Of a stretch of DNA of 64,000 nt, positions 36,738-45,164 are shown piece by piece. The notes under the pieces are model-generated. The model saw only the letters and a list, made by a program, of their open reading frames with translations. It made no database searches and had not been told where the DNA came from. The stretch comes from an uncultured Sphingomonadaceae bacterium (GTDB lineage Bacteria > Pseudomonadota > Alphaproteobacteria > Sphingomonadales > Sphingomonadaceae). The translations under genes were made by a program, and so were the position numbers. Location of the stretch: the NCBI GenBank assembly GCA_947501325.1, contig CANMVC010000002.1:496001-560000 (forward strand), read 5' to 3'. The first letter of the stretch is position 1, and every line of letters begins with the position of its first letter.

Positions 36738-37202
36738 ATGAACGACCTGATATCCAATGATCCTGAATATGTCTGGCTGACATTGGCGGCGCTGCTGGCG
36801 CTGGCCGAGATTTTCGTGCCAGGTGTATTCCTGATCTGGGTTGCCGCTGCTGCCGCTGTGACTGGCATTGCCAGTGCGTTTATCGATTTAACCTTGGCGG
36901 GGCAGCTGACGCTATTCGGTCTTTCAACGATTGCCAGCGTGCTATTTGGTCGCCGCTGGTACTTGACCAACATTGTAAAAAGCGAAGACCCGTTGCTCAA
37001 TGACCGCGGCGCGCGACTGATCGGCACGACGGTCACCGTCATCAAACCGGTGAACGCAACGTCTGGCCGAGTAAAAGTCGGTGATGGCGAATGGTCTGCG
37101 CGCGGACCCGCCCTGAAAAAGGGTGCGACCGCGCGAATTGTTGATGTGACTGACGGTATTTTAATCCTGGAGGCGATGCCCGAACAGCTTGAGTCAAGCT
37201 AG
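36738..37202 (+). CDS. NfeD family membrane protein
   Basis: 154 residues. Two to three membrane segments (LAALLALAEIFVPGVFLIWVA, ITGIASAFIDL-like and LTLFGLSTIASVLFG) precede a soluble OB-fold domain (about 85-150; LIGTTVTVIKPVNATSGRVK, GEWSARGPALKKG). NfeD partners with SPFH/stomatin proteins in the membrane. It follows the SPFH gene directly and is probably co-transcribed. Confidence 0.9.
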   Translation: MNDLISNDPEYVWLTLAALLALAEIFVPGVFLIWVAAAAAVTGIASAFIDLTLAGQLTLFGLSTIASVLFGRRWYLTNIVKSEDPLLNDRGARLIGTTVTVIKPVNATSGRVKVGDGEWSARGPALKKGATARIVDVTDGILILEAMPEQLESS

Positions 37203-37219
37203 CTAAACGCTGCCCAACA

Positions 37220-37591
37220 CTATTTCTTGAAAAAACCTTTGGCCATATCGGTTAGGTCGTTCAGCGGATTACCGTCGCCATCACGGTCGAGAAAACCGCT
37301 CACCTTGCCAAAATCACCACCCAGCTTGTTCATCAGGCCGCCTTCCCCGTCAAGGCCCGCCTTTTCGGCCATGGCAGGCATCAGGCCTTTCAGCTTCTCG
37401 GCATCGACACCGGCCTCAGCCGCTGCTTCCCTAATAGCGGTCGCTTTGTCGACAGTGCCATCCTGCAATTTGGTAAACAGCGCTTCGCCGCCTGATTTCA
37501 GTTCCTCAGCCGTCATACCGACTTTCTCCGCCAAGCTATCCAAATTCACACTATCCGGCAGCATGCCTAGCGCACTATCCAAAAGCCCCAT
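37220..37591 (-). CDS. Hypothetical protein with DGDGN loop, small helical
   Basis: 123 residues, MGLLDSALGMLPDSVNLDS..., helical, Lys/Glu/Ala-rich with no signal peptide. The C-terminal FLDRDGDGNPLNDLTDMAKG contains a DxDGDGNPLxDL calcium-like loop. The adjacent DUF937 protein ends with the near-identical LDLDGDGNPLDDIIGMAGKL, so the two genes share a tail though their remaining sequences differ. Gene start has an AGGAG-like upstream purine tract. Function unknown; may bind Ca2+ or partner with the DUF937 protein. Confidence 0.7.
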   Translation of the reverse strand: MGLLDSALGMLPDSVNLDSLAEKVGMTAEELKSGGEALFTKLQDGTVDKATAIREAAAEAGVDAEKLKGLMPAMAEKAGLDGEGGLMNKLGGDFGKVSGFLDRDGDGNPLNDLTDMAKGFFKK

Positions 37592-37615
37592 ATTCCAACT
37601 CCTTCTGTTGCGGTT

Positions 37616-38197
37616 TTAGCGGGTCAACTTGCCAGCCATACCGATAATATCATCCAGCGGGTTTCCGTCGCCGTCGAGGTCAAGCAAGGACGCCAGTCCG
37701 CCAAGACCGCCAGACGATGTTTTTGACCCTCCGCCCAACAGACCGCCAATGAGGCCGCCAATACCGCCGCCGTTGCTGCTACCGGAATTATCGCCGCCCT
37801 GCTTTGCCATATATCCGGCAACCATCATCGCAACGATGGGAAGCATTTTTTTGAGCAAATCGCTGCTAATCCCGGTTTGCTGCTCCGCGCCGGCCGCGAC
37901 CGTGCGACTCACTTCTTTTGATCCGAATATCTGACCGAGAATTTCATTACCCTTGTTCACCGGTGTGGGCTGCGGGCGGAGCACACTGTCGAGTAGCCCG
38001 CCACCACCCAACTGACCGAGCAGACCACCCAGTCCGTCCAGGCCACTTGGCTGTGCCTGTGTGGTTTTCTTGAAACCGCCCAATATTGAGGGAAGCAGGG
38101 CCGCCGCACCGGCTTGCGCCACGCTTTCATTCACGCCCAATTCGCGCGCCATTGTCTCGATGCCACCAGATTGCTGCAATATATCCAAAATGCTCAT
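37616..38197 (-). CDS. DUF937 (YidB-like) protein with DGDGN C-terminal loop
   Basis: 193 residues. The N-terminal domain MSILDILQQSGGIETMARELGVNESVAQAGAAALLPSILGG is the DUF937 fold; the middle is Gly-rich (GGGLLDSV, GGGSKTSSGGLGGLASL) and flexible, and the end is LDLDGDGNPLDDIIGMAG. It carries no signal peptide. Function not established; the Gly-rich low-complexity region and acidic loop are unusual. 24 bases upstream of the 123-residue gene, same strand. Confidence 0.85.
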   Translation of the reverse strand: MSILDILQQSGGIETMARELGVNESVAQAGAAALLPSILGGFKKTTQAQPSGLDGLGGLLGQLGGGGLLDSVLRPQPTPVNKGNEILGQIFGSKEVSRTVAAGAEQQTGISSDLLKKMLPIVAMMVAGYMAKQGGDNSGSSNGGGIGGLIGGLLGGGSKTSSGGLGGLASLLDLDGDGNPLDDIIGMAGKLTR

Positions 38198-38430
38198 TGG
38201 CCGTCTCCTTGTTACCCCCGCAGGGCAGATTATGATTCTCTTTATCGAAGCTACCGTAGCAGATTTTATCGCTCAAAACGCTTGATTGGAAAGCTTTACC
38301 ACTGTTTACACTCATGAGTACCGCGCAAGCGGCAAAAAACTGCAGCGGGCATTTGACTCGGCAAGGCTTAACTCCGAAGAAAGAAACCAAGGGCAAATAA
38401 TGCCCCAACAAATCTAACGAGGAGCACATC

Positions 38431-38793
38431 ATGAGCATATTTGGAAAAATCAAAAACGCGATTTTCGGCGGCGAAGCAAAAGCGGCTGAACCAGCAGCAG
38501 CTCCGACGCCAGAAGCGGCACCAGCGGCCCGCGCAGCCATAACCGAAGTTGACGTGACCGCACGGTTGGACAATATCCCCGGATCAGACAAGTTGAACTG
38601 GCGCACATCAATTGTCGATCTGATGAAACTGGTACAGATTGATGCGAGCTACGAGAACCGCAAAGCACTGGCACAGGAACTGGGCAACGCCAGCTATAGC
38701 GGATCGGCAGAAGACAATATCGCTCTGCACAAGCGCGTCATGTCGGAAATCGCAGCCAATGGCGGCATCGTTCCGGCAGAATTGAAAGACTGA
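38431..38793 (+). CDS. DUF3597 family protein
   Basis: 120 residues. MSIFGKIKNAIFGG starts the family; an Ala/Pro/Glu-rich linker (about 15-40) leads into the helical DUF3597 core (VDVTARLDNIPGSDKLNWRTSIVDLMKLVQID, about 40-80, and YSGSAEDNIALHKRVMSEI). AGGAG lies 6 bases upstream of the ATG. Conserved in Proteobacteria, function unknown. Divergent from the DUF937 gene with 233 bases between, in which no further gene or clear hairpin is seen. Confidence 0.9.
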   Translation: MSIFGKIKNAIFGGEAKAAEPAAAPTPEAAPAARAAITEVDVTARLDNIPGSDKLNWRTSIVDLMKLVQIDASYENRKALAQELGNASYSGSAEDNIALHKRVMSEIAANGGIVPAELKD

Positions 38794-38844
38794 TCTTTCA
38801 GTCCTTTACTGGACGTAATGTCCAAATGATTTTAGGCGGGGGCT

Positions 38845-39495
38845 ATGAGCGATCATAGTCCCCTTCCTTTTGCCGAAGCACCGAAAAATTGCCGTCGGTG
38901 TCCACGCCTGGTTACCTTGCGCAAATCGCTTCGTAAACAGCATAATGACTGGTGGAACGCGCCGGTCCCCGCCTTTGGGGATCCCGATGCGTGGCTTGCC
39001 ATTATCGGCCTAGCGCCTGGTAAGGAAGGCGCAAACCGCACTGGCAGGCCTTTTACCGGGGATGCATCAGGTGACCTGCTTTTCGCTACGCTGGACAAGG
39101 TGGGGTTGTCCAATGGCATTTTTCAATCCCGCGCCGATGATGGTGTGACCCTTAGCGGTGCGGTCATCCTCAATGCCGTCAAATGCCTGCCCCCAGAGAA
39201 CAAACCCAACGGCGCAGAGATCAACAATTGCCGTTCCTACATGACCAAGGCTTTGGATGGCTTGCCCAATCTAAAGGTCATGCTGGCCCTAGGCAAAATC
39301 GCTCATGACAGCGTGATCCGAATGACGGGTGGCAGACTGGCTGACCATAAATTCACGCATGGAGCGGAGCATCACTTACCCGATGACCGCATACTGATCG
39401 ATAGCTATCATTGCAGTAGATATAATGTGAACACCAGGCGACTGACGGCGGAGATGTTTGAAGCGGTTTTTAAACGGGCTATGGCTCTTCGCTAG
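38845..39495 (+). CDS. Uracil-DNA glycosylase, family 5 (UdgB-like)
   Basis: 216 residues. The Fe-S cysteines are C16, C19, C114 and C129 (CRRCPRLV, NAVKCLPPENK, NNCRSYM). Motif A is GLAPGKEGANRTGRPFTGD (55-73), the hallmark of family 5; the C-terminal motif with His is IDSYHCSRYNVNTRRL. It removes uracil, and possibly hypoxanthine or other damaged bases, from DNA. The 3' end overlaps convergent aguB by four bases. Confidence 0.9.
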   Translation: MSDHSPLPFAEAPKNCRRCPRLVTLRKSLRKQHNDWWNAPVPAFGDPDAWLAIIGLAPGKEGANRTGRPFTGDASGDLLFATLDKVGLSNGIFQSRADDGVTLSGAVILNAVKCLPPENKPNGAEINNCRSYMTKALDGLPNLKVMLALGKIAHDSVIRMTGGRLADHKFTHGAEHHLPDDRILIDSYHCSRYNVNTRRLTAEMFEAVFKRAMALR

Positions 39496-40343
39496 CGATC
39501 CTCAGCCAACCGACTATAAAGTTCTGGCCTGCGATCGCGGAAAAAGCCCATGCCTGCGCGGTGCTTGCGCGCCTGCTCCAGATCAAATGTCGCCACCAAT
39601 ACGCCACTTTCTTCCGCGTCATATTCCAGCACCAGATCACCCCATTCATTGGAAATGAAGCTATGGCCATAGAAGCTCTGCCCTTCTTCTTCGCCAATAC
39701 GATTGCTCGCAATAACGGGCATACAATTGCTCACCGCATGGCCCTGCATGGCGCGCCTCCACATCCGGCTGGTATCCAGGTCGGCATCATAGGGCTCTGA
39801 TCCGATAGCAGTCGGATAGAACAGGATTTCCGCGCCCATTAACGCCATTGTCCGCGCTGTTTCGGGATACCATTGGTCCCAGCATATCCCGACTCCAATG
39901 GTCGTTCCGCAAACATCCCAGACCTTGAAGCCGCTATTGCCGGGGCGGAAATAGAATTTCTCCTCATAGCCCGGGCCATCGGGAATATGGCTTTTGCGAT
40001 AGACGCCCATGACTTCGCCGTCCGGATCGATCATCGCGATGCTGTTATAGTAATGCTGGCCATCCCGTTCGAAGAAACTGGCCGGGATCGCTACGCCCAA
40101 ACTCTTCGCCAGTTTTTGCATGGCCTGAACCGGCGCGCTGTTTTGCGCTGGTTTGGCGAGCGCAAACAACGCTTCGTCCTCGGTCTTGCAGAAATAGGGG
40201 CCAGCAAAAAGTTCCGGCGGCAATATGATCTGAGCGCCCTGCTCTGCTGCTTCAGCCACATGCGCGCTCACCGCTCCGATATTTTCCGCTTCACTGCCAT
40301 TTAGTGACAGTTGCAAGGCGGCAACCGTAATATTCTGTGTCAT
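39492..40343 (-). CDS. aguB: N-carbamoylputrescine amidase
   Basis: 283 residues of the nitrilase superfamily. Glu-Lys-Cys triad: E44 (LPPELFAGPYF), K117 (YRKSHIPDGPGY) and C154 (GVGICWDQWYPE). It hydrolyses N-carbamoylputrescine to putrescine, CO2 and ammonia, following agmatine deiminase (AguA at 44165). It is the last gene of the minus-strand run and lies 7 bases after the DUF3147 gene. Confidence 0.95.
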   Translation of the reverse strand: MTQNITVAALQLSLNGSEAENIGAVSAHVAEAAEQGAQIILPPELFAGPYFCKTEDEALFALAKPAQNSAPVQAMQKLAKSLGVAIPASFFERDGQHYYNSIAMIDPDGEVMGVYRKSHIPDGPGYEEKFYFRPGNSGFKVWDVCGTTIGVGICWDQWYPETARTMALMGAEILFYPTAIGSEPYDADLDTSRMWRRAMQGHAVSNCMPVIASNRIGEEEGQSFYGHSFISNEWGDLVLEYDAEESGVLVATFDLEQARKHRAGMGFFRDRRPELYSRLAEDR

Positions 40344-40350
40344 GATGCGC

Positions 40351-40701
40351 TCATAGCTTTATGCCAAAACGGGCTGCAATCGGAATTGTCGCGATATACA
40401 GGATTATCGTTACCAAAATACCGGCCGACAGCGAGGTCCAGAAATTTATGCCCTGCCGCAACATGATTGGGATGACAAGAAACATGGGAAGGCTGGGAAT
40501 GACATAGAAGAAAGTCGCCTGCACATGCCCGGCGAGCAGCTCCGTATCGCCGGTGTCCCGCCATAGCCAGATCATCGCCAATATCGAAATCAGCGGCAGC
40601 GACGCGATCAGTGCGCCCATGGCAGGATAGCGACGGGCGATGATCGCAACGATTGCCACAATCACGCCCGAAACTAATGCCCGAACGGCGAACTCACCCA
40701 T
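40351..40701 (-). CDS. DUF3147 membrane protein
   Basis: 116 residues, four hydrophobic segments (LVSGVIVAIVAII, AMGALIASLPLISILAMIW, FFYVIPSLPMFLVIPI, LSAGILVTIILYIATIPI), an inner-membrane protein. The segment IASLPLISILAMIWLWRDTGD is characteristic of DUF3147. Function unknown. Fits between the methyltransferase-like gene (14 bases upstream) and aguB (7 bases downstream), so it is co-transcribed with agmatine catabolism genes. Confidence 0.85.
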   Translation of the reverse strand: MGEFAVRALVSGVIVAIVAIIARRYPAMGALIASLPLISILAMIWLWRDTGDTELLAGHVQATFFYVIPSLPMFLVIPIMLRQGINFWTSLSAGILVTIILYIATIPIAARFGIKL

Positions 40702-40715
40702 AGTTCAACATGACG

Positions 40716-41570
40716 TCATGGCAGCTTTTTGAACAGCAAAGTCATTCGGTCCGATTCACCGATCTCAGTATATTTCGCTTTGTCGACATCGCCCTCGGCG
40801 TAGCGTGGAGGCAGCGTCCAGACTCCTTTGGGATAATCCGCCGTATCTTTCGGATTGGCATTAATCTCCGCCTGGTTGACCAATTCAAAGCCGTGGGCTT
40901 CCATGAATTTCACGACGGTATCGGTGCGCAAATAGCCTTTGTTACCATCGGCATAGCTGAACGGCGTGCCGTCTTTTGCACGGTGCTGAATGATGCCAAC
41001 CATGCCGCCGTCTTTCAGCATATTGCGCATCACCTTGATTTCGCTATCCGCCAGGTTCCAGCGCATCAGGTTGTGCATCATCCGAGGAATTATAACGTAA
41101 TCTGCGGTTCCGTTGACTTCTTCCGGAACTTGGTCGGTCGTGTAGGCTGCAAATTTTTCCGCTGGCATACCGGTCCATTCGGCAACATCATTGGGAAATT
41201 TGGTTGGGAAATTCCGGATGCGCTCTTTGGCTTCATCACCAAAAGGCAAGGGATCGGGAGCGAAGGTCAAGCCGATAAACTTGCCCTTTTCCGCCACATA
41301 CGGCGCCAATATTCTTGAATACCAACCGCCACCGGGCACATATTCCACAACGGTATGTGTGGGTTCGATGCCGAAGAAACTGATGGTCTGGGCCGGGTTG
41401 CGATATTTATCGCGCACGGCATCTTCAGCGCGGCGTTCATGCGTGATGATAGTGCGCAGGTTGGCTTCGCTATGTGCTCCATCCTTGGCGTGATGTTTCG
41501 CGGCAACCGGTGCAGCAGCCGCCACACCAAGGGCTGTCAAAGCGCCCATTACAATCAATGTCTTCTTCAT
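40716..41570 (-). CDS. Exported class I methyltransferase-like protein, copy 1
   Basis: 284 residues from the ATG at 41570, where AAAGGA is 6 bases upstream; ATGs at 41573 and 41576 are closer to it. The start MKKTLIVMGALTALGVAAAAPVAAKHH is a signal peptide, followed by a His/Lys/Asp-rich stretch. The Rossmann motif TVVEYVPGGGWYSRILAPY and the acidic loop GLTFAPD mark the predicted SAM site; the C-terminal half contains TADYVIIPRMMHNLMRW, GMVGIIQHR and a final ESDRMTLLFKK. It matches the predicted methyltransferase family COG4798. A periplasmic location for a SAM-dependent fold is odd. Copy 2 lies 53 bases upstream. Confidence 0.75.
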   Translation of the reverse strand: MKKTLIVMGALTALGVAAAAPVAAKHHAKDGAHSEANLRTIITHERRAEDAVRDKYRNPAQTISFFGIEPTHTVVEYVPGGGWYSRILAPYVAEKGKFIGLTFAPDPLPFGDEAKERIRNFPTKFPNDVAEWTGMPAEKFAAYTTDQVPEEVNGTADYVIIPRMMHNLMRWNLADSEIKVMRNMLKDGGMVGIIQHRAKDGTPFSYADGNKGYLRTDTVVKFMEAHGFELVNQAEINANPKDTADYPKGVWTLPPRYAEGDVDKAKYTEIGESDRMTLLFKKLP

Positions 41571-41623
41571 CATCATTCCTTTCAATGCACGTCGTTCCAG
41601 AGCCGTAGCTCCCACCCGTCAGA

Positions 41624-42484
41624 CTAAGGCCGCTTCTTGAACAGCAAGGTCATCCGATCAGACTCACCAATGGCTTGATATTTGGCTCTGTCTTCATCCT
41701 TGTTGGTCAAGACGGGCGGCAATGTCCAAACGCCCTTCTCATAGTCTTTCGTGTCTTTGGGATTGGCGTTTATCTCGGATGAATCGACCAATTCAAATCC
41801 GTTCAATTCGAACAGAGCAACCACGGAGTCTTGCTTCAAATAGCCTTTGGTCCCCTTGGACATGGCATAGGGGGCGTCGGCATCAGCGCGATGCTGCACA
41901 ATACCGATCATGCCATCGTCGGCAATTATTTCGCGAAGCGCCCGCAATTCGGAATCCGCCCGCGCGCCGTTGAGCATCCCGTGCAAAGAGCGAAATATTA
42001 GAACCCGGTCGATCTTTCCTTTCATCTCTTCCGGAACTTCGTCACTTTCATAGGCAGCAATTTTCTCTGCAGGCACGCCGGTCCATTTTGATGCTGCATC
42101 GGGGAAACGCTCTGGCCAGCTTTTTGAACGGCCTTCCCGCGCGCGGTCAGTAAAGTTGATGCTGTCGCTGTCGCCATTAATCGCGACATATTTTCCGCTG
42201 CCACTGAGATAGGGCAGCAATATCCGCGTGTACCAACCGCCGCCGGGGCCATATTCCGCAACCGTTTGCGTAGGCTTCACCTGAAAGAACGCCAACGTCT
42301 CTGCTGGATTACGATAGACATCACGGGCCTTGTCATCCTCGCGCCGCTCATGGTTGATGGCCGCTGTCAGGCTAGCGTCACTATGCATTGCACCATCTTT
42401 TTCATGATGTTTGGCCAGCGCGGGTACCGCCGTCGTTGCCAATAATGCCGTTGCGACACCCGCGAATATGAATTTCTTGGTCAT
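41624..42484 (-). CDS. Exported class I methyltransferase-like protein, copy 2
   Basis: 286 residues from the ATG at 42484 (MTKKFIFAGVATALLATTAVPALAKHH, signal peptide). The domain plan is the same as copy 1: TVAEYGPGGGWYTRILLPYL, KIDRVLIFRSLHGML, GMIGIVQHRADADA and ending ESDRMTLLFKKRP. Copy 1 and copy 2 share most of these blocks, so they arose by tandem duplication. Unknown substrate. A longer frame to 42553 would add residues before the signal peptide and is rejected. Confidence 0.75.
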   Translation of the reverse strand: MTKKFIFAGVATALLATTAVPALAKHHEKDGAMHSDASLTAAINHERREDDKARDVYRNPAETLAFFQVKPTQTVAEYGPGGGWYTRILLPYLSGSGKYVAINGDSDSINFTDRAREGRSKSWPERFPDAASKWTGVPAEKIAAYESDEVPEEMKGKIDRVLIFRSLHGMLNGARADSELRALREIIADDGMIGIVQHRADADAPYAMSKGTKGYLKQDSVVALFELNGFELVDSSEINANPKDTKDYEKGVWTLPPVLTNKDEDRAKYQAIGESDRMTLLFKKRP

Positions 42485-42562
42485 TAAATCAGGCCTTTCA
42501 GATGGGGAAACTCTCTCTGCCCAGCAACATAAATGACCTGCACAGTCATGCAAAGCAGTTTA

Positions 42563-44080
42563 TCAAGAGACTTGCTCTATCGTCTTGAATTTCTTCACAA
42601 CCTCCGGTCGGGGGTAGATTTCATCCAGTGGAACCGACTTCCCATTATCCTGGACAATGCGGATATGCTTGCGGCCCAATTGACGAGGTTCATCAACACC
42701 GCAGCTATGCGCAATCACTTCGACTTCATGGACGAGATTTTTGCAATAATTGGCGACTTTCACTTTCTTGTCCGACGGGTCCAACCCTCGCTGGAGGCGC
42801 GGATTATGGGTCGTGATACCCGTCGGGCAGGTATTCTTGTTGCATTTCAAGGATTGGATGCAACCCAGCGAGAACATGAACCCGCGCGCACTGTTGACAA
42901 AGTCAGCGCCCGCACAAATGGCCCATGCGACATCAACCGGCGTAATCCGCTTGCCCGAAGCAATGATCCGGATGCGCTCGCGCAGGTCATATTGATGCAA
43001 AATGTCGGAGAGCATTGGCAGGCTCTCGTCGAGCTGTAATCCGACATTGTCCATCAAGGGCATCGGTGCGGCACCTGTTCCGCCGTCACCGCCATCTAGC
43101 GTGAAGAAATCAGGCGCGCTTTCAATGCCGCGGCGATGGATTTCTTCGCAAAGCTCGACCAGCCAACCATAGGCGCCGACAACGGCCTTGATACCAGTCG
43201 GCTTGCCGGTGACGGTGCGGACATGGTCGATAAAATCCAGCATATCGCTTACGCTGTTGATTTCGGGATGCCGATTGGGGGAAATCGAGGCTTCACCCTC
43301 CGGGATCCCTCGCACCTTCGCTATGACTTCGGTCACCTTTTCCGCTGGCAAGATACCGCCCTTGCCCGGCTTCGCCCCTTGCGACATTTTGATTTCGAAC
43401 ATCCGCACCTGTTCGTGATCCGCAATCGCGCGCAACTTGTCGTCATTCAGGCTGCCATCGTCATTACGGACACCATATTTGGCCGTACCGATCTGAAAGA
43501 CAATGTCGCAACCCCCTTCGAGATGATAAGGCGACAAGCCGCCCTCCCCGGTGTTCATCCAGCATCCGGCCATCTTGGCCCCGTGAGACAGCGCCTGAAC
43601 GGCGGGCACCGACAGAGCGCCAAAACTCATCGCGGAGATGTTGAACAGCGATTTGGCCTCATAAGGTTTTTCGCAATAAGGACCCAATGTGCAGCTTGCT
43701 GTTTCGGCGGCATCTTTTTCCAAAGTTGGAAACGGGCAATTGACAAAAATTGGCGTCCCCGCAGGATCGAGATTCTTGGTGGAGCCAAAAGCGATGGTAT
43801 TCCCTTTGCCTTTGGCCGCACGACCGACCCATTCCCGTTCTGCCCGGTTGAACGGCATTTCCTCGCGGTCCATGGCAAAGAAATATTGCCGGAAAAATTC
43901 GCCCAGGCTGCTGAACAAATGGCGGAAGCGGCCAATGACCGGGTAGTTGCGCCGCACGGCATCTTGTTTCTGCGTGACGTCGATGAAGAAAAGGACGATC
44001 ACACCGGCTAGTCCGAGGCCCAGCAAGAATACCAGTAGATAAGTAAGCGTACTCAAAACGCTCAAGATTCCGTCAGCCAT
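42563..44080 (-). CDS. FMN-binding glutamate synthase-family protein, membrane-anchored
   Basis: 505 residues. An N-terminal anchor (LSTLTYLLVFLLGLGLAGVIVLFF, about 8-31) is followed by a glutamate synthase large-subunit central/FMN domain: YEAKSLFNISAMSFGALSVP, GGEGGLSPYHLEGGCDIVF-like, GGDGGTGAAPMPLMDNVGL and GKRITPVDVAWAICAGADF. The Fe-S cysteines lie in SLGCIQSLKCNKNTCPTGI. It resembles the single-domain, archaeal-type glutamate synthase (COG0069) without the glutaminase domain. The actual substrate is unknown; in this run (aguA before, aguB after) it may assimilate ammonia from agmatine breakdown (inference). Confidence 0.88.
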   Translation of the reverse strand: MADGILSVLSTLTYLLVFLLGLGLAGVIVLFFIDVTQKQDAVRRNYPVIGRFRHLFSSLGEFFRQYFFAMDREEMPFNRAEREWVGRAAKGKGNTIAFGSTKNLDPAGTPIFVNCPFPTLEKDAAETASCTLGPYCEKPYEAKSLFNISAMSFGALSVPAVQALSHGAKMAGCWMNTGEGGLSPYHLEGGCDIVFQIGTAKYGVRNDDGSLNDDKLRAIADHEQVRMFEIKMSQGAKPGKGGILPAEKVTEVIAKVRGIPEGEASISPNRHPEINSVSDMLDFIDHVRTVTGKPTGIKAVVGAYGWLVELCEEIHRRGIESAPDFFTLDGGDGGTGAAPMPLMDNVGLQLDESLPMLSDILHQYDLRERIRIIASGKRITPVDVAWAICAGADFVNSARGFMFSLGCIQSLKCNKNTCPTGITTHNPRLQRGLDPSDKKVKVANYCKNLVHEVEVIAHSCGVDEPRQLGRKHIRIVQDNGKSVPLDEIYPRPEVVKKFKTIEQVS

Positions 44081-44164
44081 CCAGCATCCCCTAAATCATA
44101 TCTATGGAATAGCATTTTGCTTCCCCCAAGCATAGTTCGCTAACCTACCACAAAGGTTACAAAA

Positions 44165-45142
44165 CTAGGCTATCGGGATTTGCTGCGAAATGCAGTGGAA
44201 ACTGCCACCACCGCGCAATAATGCCACACTGGAAAGTCCGACAATTTTGCGATCCGGGAATAGCGAAGCAATTTCGGTTATCGCGCGGTTGTCATTTTTG
44301 GCACCATATTGCGGTACAGCCACAGCATTATTGCCAATATAGAAGTTCATATAGCTGGCCGGTGCAATGGTGCCATCAACTGTATATTTGCCAACCGAAG
44401 ATATCCGGACAATTTCCAGGCCCTCTGCCGCTGCCCGCCGCGCAGCATCTTCAAATATTGCGCTATTCGGATCATCGGCTTCATGCGCCTTTGGGATCAC
44501 GACCTTACCTACACCTACAAAACGGGCCAAATTATCAACATGACCATCAGTATGATCAGCCATCAAGCCATTGCCCAGCCAGCAGATTGTACTGACCTGC
44601 AAGGCATCACTGAGGCCGGTTTCAACCCGTTCCCGGGTCATGTCCGTGTTGCGATTGCTATTGAGGACACATTGCTCGGTCGTCAGCAACAGGCCGTGGC
44701 CATCACCGTCAATCGCACCGCCTTCCAGCACCCAATCATGGTCATGCGCAGACAGATTCCAAGATCGGGCAAGACGCGAACCTATGTCCTGATCACCGGC
44801 CATCTCAAACTTTCCGCCCCAGCCATTGAAGCCAAAAACATGAGCGGTACGACCGTGATCACCCCGAGTGATTATCGGGCCGGTGTCCCGCAACCAAATA
44901 TCGCCAAATGGCTCTATGACGATTTGAACGGCGGCATTAACCAGCACCCTCGCGCCATTGGCATCCGTTTGATTCCGGCAAACGAGTATCACGCGTTCGC
45001 CATGACCATCATCGCCAACAGCATTGGCGAAAGCGGCAACTTCAAGCTGCGCCTCCGCCAATTGCTCAGGCCATTCCTCTGGGTTGCCGGGAAAGCCGAT
45101 CCAGACCGCTTCATGCGGCTCCCATTCGGCTGGCCATCTCAT
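44165..45142 (-). CDS. aguA: Agmatine deiminase
   Basis: 325 residues of the peptidyl-arginine deiminase-like fold. Motifs: MRWPAEWEPHEAVWIGFPGN at the start; IWLRDTGP with the catalytic Asp; LEGGAIDGDGHGLLLTTEQC; NGLMADHTDGHVDNLA; and the nucleophile C317 in RGGGSFHCISQQ. It converts agmatine to N-carbamoylputrescine and ammonia, the substrate of AguB (39492). It sits 22 bases downstream of the M28 lipoprotein gene and 84 bases upstream of the glutamate synthase-like gene. Confidence 0.95.
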   Translation of the reverse strand: MRWPAEWEPHEAVWIGFPGNPEEWPEQLAEAQLEVAAFANAVGDDGHGERVILVCRNQTDANGARVLVNAAVQIVIEPFGDIWLRDTGPIITRGDHGRTAHVFGFNGWGGKFEMAGDQDIGSRLARSWNLSAHDHDWVLEGGAIDGDGHGLLLTTEQCVLNSNRNTDMTRERVETGLSDALQVSTICWLGNGLMADHTDGHVDNLARFVGVGKVVIPKAHEADDPNSAIFEDAARRAAAEGLEIVRISSVGKYTVDGTIAPASYMNFYIGNNAVAVPQYGAKNDNRAITEIASLFPDRKIVGLSSVALLRGGGSFHCISQQIPIA

Positions 45143-45164
45143 CGTCAGTACAAGAAACTAGCGA

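Noticed and set aside
38314-38400. 28-codon ORF (MSTAQAAKNCSGHLT...) upstream of DUF3597
   Set aside because: No ribosome-binding site or conserved features; it lies in a short promoter gap.
43136-44011. 291-residue frame antisense to the glutamate synthase-like gene
   Set aside because: It is the reverse of a well-matched coding sequence and shows no domain.
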